NCBI GenBank assembly: GCA_022839445.1
Contig: JALHFC010000006.1
Location: 6,667 to 70,666 of the forward strand
Length of the DNA stretch: 64,000 nt
Direction: 5' to 3'
DNA from: Pelotomaculum sp.
GTDB taxonomy: Bacteria; Bacillota; Desulfotomaculia; Desulfotomaculales; Pelotomaculaceae
Shown: positions 36,991 through 44,446 of the stretch, piece after piece
Layout: each line of letters begins with the position of its first letter
Numbering within the stretch: the first letter of the stretch is position 1
Program-made: the position numbers and the translations under genes
Notes under the pieces: generated by a model
The model's database searches: none
Seen by the model: only the letters and a program-made list of their open reading frames with translations
Told to the model about the DNA's origin: nothing

Positions 36991-37317
36991 ATGAGATACA
37001 TAAAAATTACAGATCTGGCCAGTGTAATCCGCAGTAAAAATGCCGGTCCCTATGAACTGACTCTCGATATTATCTTTAATAGCAAGGAATCTTTTGAGCT
37101 GGCCCGGCGGTCGGGGATGTTTAAACATGAGCTGTTTGCAAAACTGTACGGTATCGATATTGAAAATGTAATAGGTGTGGTGGAGTTCGAGCCGGCCAAC
37201 GCTATCAAGGCGACGATCAAACGCCCGGTCGTTTCCGGTGCGCTAGGTGAGACCGATGTTTACGGCTCACAGCAGCACGCCCCGCTTCTCGGACTGGAGG
37301 TGCCGGTAGGAAATTAA
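36991..37317 (+). CDS. DUF4387 protein, AtuA-family partner
   Basis: A 108-residue protein (IKITDLASVIRSKNAGPYELTLDIIF, KHELFAKLYGI, GVVEFEPANAIKATIKRPVVSGALGETDVYGSQQHAPLL) matching the DUF4387 family. This family is found beside, or fused to, AtuA-like proteins in terpene and acyl-CoA catabolic clusters and in many anaerobes. It is presumed to be the small subunit. ATG 36991 follows AAGGATG. It is intact, although its large partner is frameshifted. Confidence 0.85.
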   Translation: MRYIKITDLASVIRSKNAGPYELTLDIIFNSKESFELARRSGMFKHELFAKLYGIDIENVIGVVEFEPANAIKATIKRPVVSGALGETDVYGSQQHAPLLGLEVPVGN

Positions 37318-37552
37318 AGTGCCGGATTAAGTAAAACGCCCGAGGGGTTACGATGAACCACACGGTGAATAAACTTAAATACACATGAAATAAACTAAAG
37401 AGGTGATTGCTTCGGGCCGGCGTATTGGTTAATTTGCCCGGTGGGTTTCCATGCGCTGGGGTTGGCAATATAGAGACCGTATAAATATGTAATATAGTGC
37501 TGACCCCCCAGGTTGCAGGAAACGAATTTGTTTTTGCCTTAGGTGAATGTTA

Positions 37553-38716
37553 TCAAGCCGTAGTATGAGCGTATTGTTTTAACCGTTTCCTTGCAGCCGT
37601 CAGGGTGACCGTTAACACAACGGCGCCCAGTAGGTAGGGCATATTTGCGCTCAAGTCAAAGAACGCGCCCCCGGTTATTGGACCGAGAATGCGGCCCAGG
37701 CTGTCGAAAGACTGCATTATTCCTACCGAAGCGCCCTGCCCGTCGCCGGCAGTTTTTGTTACAAGTGACGAAACGCTGGGGCGTAACAGGGAGTTCCCGG
37801 CGCTGAACACACAGGCGAAGGCAACCAGCGCGGCCACGCTGGGCGCCGCCAGGAGCAGCAAAAAGCCTAATATGGAAATGGCAATGCCGGAAATAATCAC
37901 CCTGGCGTCACCGAAACTCTTGACCAGCCTGCCAATCAGCCCGGCCTGAATAGCAACGCTCAGCACACCAAGAATGGTAAAAAATATTCCCATTTCCCTG
38001 GGGCCAAACCCTACCCGCGCTGCTGCAAAGAGAGCAAAGGTGCTTTCAAACATGGCCATGGTAAAGCTAACTATAAAGGCCAGGGCGAAAAGGGGAAACT
38101 GTGGGTTTTTAAAAACATCCAGGCTTAGTTTGCGCCCTGTGCTACGGGGTTGGCCGCCGGGTGACAGAGATTCCGGCAGCAGGAAGTAAGCAAAGGGGAG
38201 AGTAAGTAGAGCCAGCCCCCCGGCGACAAAAAAAGGCATGGAAAAACCGTAGTGGCCCAGCCACCCTCCCATGGCAGGCCCGAAGATCATGCCCAGTCCC
38301 ATTGCCGCCCCCATTATGCCCATGCCCCCGGCCCTGTTTTCGCTGTCGGTAATATCAGCGATATAGGCCATCGCCGTAGGTAGGGTGGCCGAGGAGATCA
38401 TACCTGACAGCAATCGTGCCGCAAACAGCATCCATAAGTGGGTGGAAAGGCCGAACATTATAAAGGTAATGCCGTACCCGCTCAAGCCGATCAATAGCAC
38501 CGGGCGTCGACCGATCCGGTCGGAAAGCCTTCCCCACATGGGCGCAAAAAAGAATTGCATCAGAGAGTATGATGCCATCAGAAAACCCAGCGCCGTAGGA
38601 CTGCCGTTTAAGTGCACTACGAAAAAAGGCAGGAGCGGGATAATAATCCCGAAGCCGACCATAACCAGAAACAGGCTGGTGAACAGGACGGCTATCTCCT
38701 TGCTGTGGTTTTTCAT
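37553..38716 (-). CDS. MFS transporter, 12 segments (TetA/MdtG-like)
   Basis: A 387-residue major facilitator protein with 12 hydrophobic segments. It shows motif A as FAPMWGRLSDRIGRRPVLLIGL between segments 2 and 3, GMISSATLPTAMAYIADIT and GPAMGGWLGHYG in segment 5, which mark the DHA1 drug:H+ antiporter branch. The ATG at 38716 is chosen over a GTG at 38737 because GAGGAGG lies between them. Its substrate is unknown. It lies 34 bases downstream of the GH3-type gene on the same strand, so the two may be co-transcribed. Confidence 0.9.
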   Translation of the reverse strand: MKNHSKEIAVLFTSLFLVMVGFGIIIPLLPFFVVHLNGSPTALGFLMASYSLMQFFFAPMWGRLSDRIGRRPVLLIGLSGYGITFIMFGLSTHLWMLFAARLLSGMISSATLPTAMAYIADITDSENRAGGMGIMGAAMGLGMIFGPAMGGWLGHYGFSMPFFVAGGLALLTLPFAYFLLPESLSPGGQPRSTGRKLSLDVFKNPQFPLFALAFIVSFTMAMFESTFALFAAARVGFGPREMGIFFTILGVLSVAIQAGLIGRLVKSFGDARVIISGIAISILGFLLLLAAPSVAALVAFACVFSAGNSLLRPSVSSLVTKTAGDGQGASVGIMQSFDSLGRILGPITGGAFFDLSANMPYLLGAVVLTVTLTAARKRLKQYAHTTA

Positions 38717-38750
38717 GTAACCGGGCGACCTCCTCACATCAGAGTTAAAT

Positions 38751-40436
38751 TTACACGGGACTATTTAAGGTGCGCTCCCTTAAAAAATTCGCCAGTTCCC
38801 CGTCCCGTATTAGCCTGGGTATTTTTAGTTGGTTTGCTGAAGCTCCCTTTTCCATAAGTATCTTTGCCAAGCGATCAAAAGTTCCTGCCTTAACAAATAT
38901 TAATTTGAGAGGCGCGATGCGTCCCGCCCGGCGGGCGGCCAGATAACGTGGATTGGCCCGGCCAATAGTCTCCTCCAGGATACCGGGGCAGCGGGTTGCG
39001 CCGGACAGCCCTGCCGGATTATTCACTTCTACAAAAAAGATATACCTTCCCGGGGAGATATCGTAATCCGCCATAGTGGTAAAATCAACAAGTTCGTGTC
39101 CCCATTGCTTAACGGCTTGTGACAGGGCGCGGCAGACAGCCTGCTCGGACGTTTTTTCACCGGCTAGGTTGATCAACTGGCCTCGCCGGTACAAAAACTC
39201 GATCACCGGGCTTTGGTGATAGTAGCCGGTCATTTTTACAATGTCCCCGAGCCGGTAGCGGTAGAGGCCTGCCAAATTGGTAACTACCACTTCGTATTTT
39301 TTCCCTGCGGACAACTGATCCAGGTCCAGTGCGACGGGGTTGGGGCTATCCATCTCATTAAAAGGTATAAACTCGTGGTAGGCCGTTCGGGGTGTGACAA
39401 CATAGCTGGGCTCTCCCGGCTTCAGACTGACGCCGATGATGGCCTCCGTCGAGGCGTATACCGCAGAGTGGATAGGCAAATCAAGAATATAAAAACGTAA
39501 TTTATCAACATAAATGCTAAAATCGCCGCCGGCCACACAATTCAGATAAAGCAGGCCGGGCCAGACTCGTTTGGCAATCCCCTCAAAGCCGCGCTCAAAT
39601 TCCTTGTCTATGGCATCAGCCCTGGCCGGATTAGGGTGCAATTTCTTTTCCAGGCAACTTCTTATTTGCGGGTCTAAATCCATGCCTTTGGAAATCGTTC
39701 CCCTGGCAATGTCTTCAACCAGGTTTTCGCCGGTTTTTTCCATATGTTTAAAAAGATTAAGAACATGGGCGGTAAAAGTTGAACCGATATACATTAGATT
39801 TTTTTCCTTTAAGGCAAATAAAAGGTGCAGGTAATTGGCGTCCGGTTGATTGGTTATCTGTAAAATTTCCGGTGGCGAGGTCCAAAGATAAGGTATGACC
39901 CGCTTCATTGACATCATTCCCCCGGATGTGCCTGCTCCCGTGGGTATGCCGCCCCTGGTTAAGCCCGACGTAACCGTGTTCATCAGGATCAGTCCCTTGT
40001 CGAAGCGGCGTGAATCTGGGATGGTATTGAACAAGACGCCTTGGATTAACAGGCCCATGTGCCCAGATACTACCCGGCGGGCGCGGGAAGTAATGGGTAT
40101 CAGTTTTTGGCTGCCCGTGGTTCCGGAAGTAAGTCCGAAATATTTAACCGGTTCGGAGGTTAGTATATTGCACTTGCCTTCAGCCATTTTGTCAATATAT
40201 TCTTTATAATCTTCATAAGTGGCCAGGGGGACGGCAGCTTTGTATTCTTGTTTCGTTAATATTTGAGCAAAATTGTAACGGCGGCCGTATTCGGTGTCTT
40301 TATTTATATCCAGGATATTTTTTAAGACACTTTCATTCACTGCCATGGCCCGGCGGGTATCCCCGTCAAATCTCTTCCAGTAAGCGCCGGCGGCAGTATT
40401 CATGGCAAAACCAACTGCTTTTTGTAAGATGCCCAT
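38751..40436 (-). CDS. GH3-family acyl-adenylate-forming enzyme
   Basis: A 561-residue homologue of plant GH3 proteins, part of the ANL superfamily, which adenylate small carboxylic acids and join them to amino acids. The nucleotide-binding P-loop-like motif is FGLTSGTTGSQKLIPIT (about residue 105-120). Later come YASTEAIIGV, the conserved TPRTAYHEFIPF, VVTNLAGLYRYRLGDIVKMTGYY and the C-terminal VDFTTMADYDISPGRYIFFVEV. Bacterial members are known, but their substrates are mostly unknown. ATG at 40436 follows GGAG at some distance. A palindrome overlaps its promoter, and an exporter gene lies just downstream. Confidence 0.9.
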   Translation of the reverse strand: MGILQKAVGFAMNTAAGAYWKRFDGDTRRAMAVNESVLKNILDINKDTEYGRRYNFAQILTKQEYKAAVPLATYEDYKEYIDKMAEGKCNILTSEPVKYFGLTSGTTGSQKLIPITSRARRVVSGHMGLLIQGVLFNTIPDSRRFDKGLILMNTVTSGLTRGGIPTGAGTSGGMMSMKRVIPYLWTSPPEILQITNQPDANYLHLLFALKEKNLMYIGSTFTAHVLNLFKHMEKTGENLVEDIARGTISKGMDLDPQIRSCLEKKLHPNPARADAIDKEFERGFEGIAKRVWPGLLYLNCVAGGDFSIYVDKLRFYILDLPIHSAVYASTEAIIGVSLKPGEPSYVVTPRTAYHEFIPFNEMDSPNPVALDLDQLSAGKKYEVVVTNLAGLYRYRLGDIVKMTGYYHQSPVIEFLYRRGQLINLAGEKTSEQAVCRALSQAVKQWGHELVDFTTMADYDISPGRYIFFVEVNNPAGLSGATRCPGILEETIGRANPRYLAARRAGRIAPLKLIFVKAGTFDRLAKILMEKGASANQLKIPRLIRDGELANFLRERTLNSPV

Positions 40437-40494
40437 AATGTGTTAACTCCTAGCCGGGGAGAGTACATCTACAGCCATATACTTCACCCCATTA

Positions 40495-40539
40495 ATAGTT
40501 TATTAGGTAAACTATATACCAATAAATCAGATGTGTAAA
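40495..40539 (-). promoter_or_regulatory. Promoter of the GH3 gene overlapped by a palindromic operator
   Basis: On the minus strand TTTACA (40539-40534) and TATAGT (40516-40511) are 17 bases apart. The perfect inverted repeat ATAGTTTA-N5-TAAACTAT (40495-40515) covers the -10 and start region, as a repressor site would. Confidence 0.5.
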
Positions 40540-40604
40540 TAAAAATTTGCCAGGATAATGATTCCAATAAGATCGGCTGCCGGGCTTTCAAATGATTGAC
40601 CGGC

Positions 40605-40619
40605 AGTTTATAGTAAACT
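40605..40619. promoter_or_regulatory. Second AGTTTA/TAAACT palindrome
   Basis: AGTTTA (40605-40610) and TAAACT (40614-40619), spacer three. It shares its arms with the 40495 palindrome in the same 319-base divergent gap between the GH3 gene and the stalk-domain gene. It could be a second operator of the same regulator. Confidence 0.4.
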
Positions 40620-40755
40620 TTCTCCAGTGTTTTATCCGTTCAGCTATTTCACAACGGGCTTATTTATGGTAACGTATTGTGAAAGGGTAGATTTGGGAGG
40701 TGATTAAAAATCAGTAACGTGCGCCAAATGAAAACATTTTAAGGAGGAAAGCTTG

Positions 40756-42381
40756 ATGAGAAAAAGTAAATATGCGCTTATGCTGGTCTGCCTGGTTCTG
40801 TGTGTCGGTATTGTCGCTTATGCTGCAAACGCCCAGACTCCAGTTTCGGCAAAACAGCTGCTGCTTGAAAAGCTACAAAGCACTGATTTCGGCGCGGGAA
40901 GCGACCTTGCCCAAACTGCTTCGGGCAAGGCCAGTTACCGAATTACAGCGATTAGCGGTGATCTGGTTTCAAGCATCGAGCCTTTTATTAAATTAACGGG
41001 AACAGAGCTGGTATTGGATTATAAGATTAATTCCCCTCAAAAGAAGCTTGAAGCGAATTACAACCTGGCGCTGGATAAGGACAACTATAAGGGCAGCATG
41101 TTTTTGGATAACGATAAGGTGATATTTTCAACTGAAATACTGCCTTTTATAAAGAAATTCGACCCCAGCTTAGATTTTGGGGAGAGGGGGATTCCCCAAT
41201 ACGCATATATTGCGGACAAGAATATGGCCAGGTCCTGGGACAACGCGATCAAGGGTCAGTACTTCCCGCCGGAAATTAAAGATCTTCTGATATTTGTATT
41301 TGAAGCCGTGCCCGATAAATATTTCACCATTTCATTAGTCAACCAAAAAGTTAGCTTTAGTATAGATCAGAAAGGATTCGAAGATACCCTTCTGTCTGTG
41401 TTGCAAAAAATAAAAAACGATAGAGAAAGATTTGCGGCTCTGGTGGCAGGATGCGCTGTAGCGCTGGATTCAACCCAGAATTACGATCATATTAAATTTG
41501 AAATCATGGATAGCCTTGAGGAAAGTATCAGTAGAGGCGATTATCCCGACAGTCTTGATCAAATACAAAAAATTCTGACCGGCGCATTTGTTTTAGAGGA
41601 ACTAAAATATGAAGCTTCATTATTACCTTCGGGTCAAAATAGCCTGCTCATGGCGGCAAATTTCGGCGGCGATTCGGAATTAAAAGGAATAGTTAACTTG
41701 AAAGCTGATTTTACCGGCTCTAAAGATAATTTGACCGGAACGTATACTTTGGATTTAACGGCAAGGGAGAACGAGGAAAAGATTAGAGTTGACGGCCAGA
41801 TAAGCGGCGAGTTTAAACAAACCTCTTCCGATGCCACTTCAAGCGGCTTAATTAAAGCCAATGTAACAGACTTTAGCGGCAATACAACGCTTTTAAATTT
41901 TGAGTTGAAGTCCAACTCCGATTCCAAAGCCGACCGGAACGTCAAAATTAATACACCGGTATTAACTGAATCGAACAGTATAAACTTGGGCGAGACTTTT
42001 AATGACAATCCTTTTAATGACAATCTTAAAATTTTAGTTGACGGCAAGCGTCTAAATTTTGACGTTGAACCGTGTATCCAAAACGGCAGGACAATGGTAC
42101 CCATAAGACAACTGGCTGAAACACTGGGCTGTGCGGTAGAGTGGGTGGAACCGGATCAGATCAATATAAACCGTGGTGATACGTCCATCGTCATGTATAT
42201 CGACAGGCAAGCGTATACGGTCAACGGTGTCGAGAAACTGCTGGACGCGCCCCCGTTTATCATGGACGGCAAAAGGACCATGGTGCCGCTGAGATTTATC
42301 GCGGAAGAATTGGGTTGTAAAGTTGAGTACGATGCAGCCACAAAAACGGTTTTTATCTTTTCGGAAAAAGCAGGGTTATAG
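40756..42381 (+). CDS. Secreted protein with C-terminal stalk domain (copper amine oxidase N-like)
   Basis: A 541-residue exported protein. A signal peptide (RKSKYALMLVCLVLCVGIVAYAANA) precedes about 400 residues of an unknown, beta-rich, repeat-less region. The last 110 residues form the stalk domain often called copper amine oxidase N-terminal domain, with RTMVPIRQLAETLGCAVEWV and RTMVPLRFIAEELGCKVEYD, a duplicated motif common in clostridial cell-surface proteins. ATG 40756 follows AAGGAGG. A terminator lies after it, so it is a separate unit ahead of the sigma-factor operon. Role unknown; surface binding or envelope sensing is an inference. Confidence 0.85.
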   Translation: MRKSKYALMLVCLVLCVGIVAYAANAQTPVSAKQLLLEKLQSTDFGAGSDLAQTASGKASYRITAISGDLVSSIEPFIKLTGTELVLDYKINSPQKKLEANYNLALDKDNYKGSMFLDNDKVIFSTEILPFIKKFDPSLDFGERGIPQYAYIADKNMARSWDNAIKGQYFPPEIKDLLIFVFEAVPDKYFTISLVNQKVSFSIDQKGFEDTLLSVLQKIKNDRERFAALVAGCAVALDSTQNYDHIKFEIMDSLEESISRGDYPDSLDQIQKILTGAFVLEELKYEASLLPSGQNSLLMAANFGGDSELKGIVNLKADFTGSKDNLTGTYTLDLTARENEEKIRVDGQISGEFKQTSSDATSSGLIKANVTDFSGNTTLLNFELKSNSDSKADRNVKINTPVLTESNSINLGETFNDNPFNDNLKILVDGKRLNFDVEPCIQNGRTMVPIRQLAETLGCAVEWVEPDQININRGDTSIVMYIDRQAYTVNGVEKLLDAPPFIMDGKRTMVPLRFIAEELGCKVEYDAATKTVFIFSEKAGL

Positions 42382-42408
42382 AAACACCTTAATATTTAAG
42401 TTTTGTGC

Positions 42409-42441
42409 GGGGGAAACCGTGAAGACGGCTCCCCTTTTTTT
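42409..42441 (+). terminator. Intrinsic terminator after the stalk-domain gene
   Basis: GGGGA (42410-42414) pairs with TCCCC (42430-42434) and CCGT (42417-42420) with ACGG (42425-42428) inside, followed by TTTTTTT. Confidence 0.75.
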
Positions 42442-42596
42442 GTATTCATGGAAAGGCGGTGTATCATTATATAATCCGGCGTTACATTCTGTGCAGTGCG
42501 TCGTCTATAATTTATAGAGTCTTAAAAATGTACGGGTTTTTATATTCAGGTGTGTACCGCCTGGCTAAAAAGTGGTTTTCCAGGAGAGTGTTTTGG

Positions 42597-43148
42597 GTGG
42601 ATGCAAAAACAGAACACAATATCAGATCGGGCGCTACCTTTGAGGAGCTATACGACATGCATTTTGACGCCGTAAACAGGTATTTGCGCTATCGAATAAG
42701 CAACTCCTGGGACGCTGACGACATCACTGCGGTGGTTTTTTTGAAGGCGTTGGAGAATTTTCACAAGTACCGGTGGGACGCCCCCTTTGCAGTATGGCTT
42801 TTTCGCATCGCCCATAACGCTTACGTTGACTACCTGCGAGGACGCAGGGAAAGGGTTTTTTCAGAGGATGAGATAGCGCGTCTGTGTGTTGAACCGTCTG
42901 CGCCGGAGGAGGAACTACTGCGCAATGAAGAGGTAAGGCAGCTAAGAGAGGTTTTATGGCGGCTTACCCCGGAACAACGGGACGTGGTTTCTTTGAGATA
43001 TGCCGGGGAACTGAAATTCGACGAGATTGCCCTTGTGCTGGGAAAAACAAGTTCAGCGGTCCGGATGGTTCACTACAGGGCGCTAAAAACGCTGCGAGAT
43101 TATTATTTTAGCGAAGGAGAAGGGGGTGAAAGGATTGCTCACGGGTGA
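42597..43148 (+). CDS. ECF-type RNA polymerase sigma factor
   Basis: A 183-residue sigma factor with only regions 2 and 4. Region 2 (about 15-80) has FEELYDMHFDAVNRYLRYRI, DADDITAVVFLKALENFHKY and FAVWLFRIAHNAYVDYLRGR. Region 4 (about 115-170) has LTPEQRDVVSLRYAGELKFDEIALVLGKTSSAVRMVHYRALKTLRDY. The frame extends upstream to 42459, but GTG 42597 is chosen because AGGAGAG lies at the right distance. It overlaps the next gene by 23 bases; the next gene looks like its membrane anti-sigma factor. It probably controls this surface and exporter cluster. Confidence 0.85.
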   Translation: MDAKTEHNIRSGATFEELYDMHFDAVNRYLRYRISNSWDADDITAVVFLKALENFHKYRWDAPFAVWLFRIAHNAYVDYLRGRRERVFSEDEIARLCVEPSAPEEELLRNEEVRQLREVLWRLTPEQRDVVSLRYAGELKFDEIALVLGKTSSAVRMVHYRALKTLRDYYFSEGEGGERIAHG

Positions 43149-44446
43149 AACAAACAATGACACAAGTCATGTTACCTCACTGGAAGCCCGCCGGAATAAT
43201 GGGTTCAATCAGGGGAAGGACATTTTACCTGAAGAAGACTCTCTGGGTGAACTTTTAATCCATATGCGCAGGGTGCGGGAGGCGGTCCCGGTTAACGAGC
43301 GCCTCAAGTCGGAGTTGAAGGCGCGGCTGCGCGGCTGGCCGCATTTCAGGCGGAGAGTGCCGCAAGCCGGCCCCAATTAGAAAGCGCAGCGGCCGGGAAT
43401 AACGGGTGGTTTTCTGTTTTGTTGCGGCCGTGGCTTTTGTGGCTGCTGCCGGCGGCCTTGCTGATGGCTCTTTTAGGGATATGGTGGGCAAATGCAGCGC
43501 CGAAAACGATAGAAGCCGGTCAAACCAGGGAAATATGCCGCTTTTGGTCTGAAGAAAGCCCCCTGCAGTTTGCCTGCTTTCCACAGGCAAAGGGATTTCT
43601 GGTGGTAAGGGACGGGCGCCTGTACCTGCTGGATCAATACGGCAACGGGTCCGGTGTGGTCAAACCTCCCGCAGGGCAATCCTACGCTTATCCCGCCCTG
43701 ACCCGTTCCGGCGACATGTTGGCGCTGGTGCGGCGGCATGACACGGGCGTCAGGGCATGCGCCTGTCCGGCCTGGCCTGGTCTCCCGACGGGCAAACTCT
43801 GGCGTATTCTCTAGGTGAACCAGGCAAAGAGAATATAATCTTCATTATGGCAAAAGGCGGAACTCCTGAATCCTTGGGCGCCGGGGGAAGCCCCGCCTGG
43901 TCTCCGGACGGCGCCCGTCTGGTGGTGGAACGCGCCGGAGAAGGCGGGCGGCCGGAGCTGTGGCTGACAGGTCCGCAAACTGTTGAATTCCGCCTTGCGG
44001 AGGGCGGGTTGCCGGCTTGGAGCCCCAAAGGGTATCTGGCTTTTGTCAGGGTTAATATCACTGAGCGGGTGCTCGCTTTCAGGCCAGACGGGTCGCCGCT
44101 GTTTACCGTGCGGCAGCCTCAGGGGGAAATCAGGGTTCTCTGTCTCGGGCGCAAGGGCGAACTAGGACCTGCAAGCCGGAATGGACAACCGGTTTCGGGC
44201 GACCGTCTGCTGCTGGCCCCGGATACCGGGCCCGGGAAAGATGAGCTGAACTGGCTGCGCAGGCTTGAACTGGAAGGTGCAAGGGAGCCCCGGACGTTAT
44301 TGTTAAGCCAGATCAACAATTATCAGGGTTTAAGTTTTAGCCAGGATGGCAAAACCTTGCTGGTAGCCCGCCGGGAGGGGGAAGCGGCGGTTCTGGTACA
44401 GCTGAATCTGAGCGAAAAGTTGGTTAAAGGGGGTGACCGGCTATGA
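43126..44446 (+). pseudogene. Anti-sigma/TolB-like membrane protein, frameshifted twice
   Basis: The GTG at 43126 (good ribosome site) opens a cytoplasmic segment LGELLIHMRRVREAVPVNERLKSELKARL, then stops at 43380. Frame 3 holds the continuation QAESAASRPQLES, a membrane segment (LLWLLPAALLMALLGIWW, from 43437) and an extracytoplasmic part to 43814. A third frame from about 43748 carries TolB-like repeats, LSGLAWSPDGQTLAYSLG, SPAWSPDGARLVVERAG and GLSFSQDGKTLLVARR. The first break coincides with a tandem GCGGCTGC repeat (43323-43337); the second fits loss of one C near 43748. Repaired, it would be a sigma-operon anti-sigma factor with an external beta-propeller sensor. The overlap with the sigma gene supports this. 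Confidence 0.72.
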
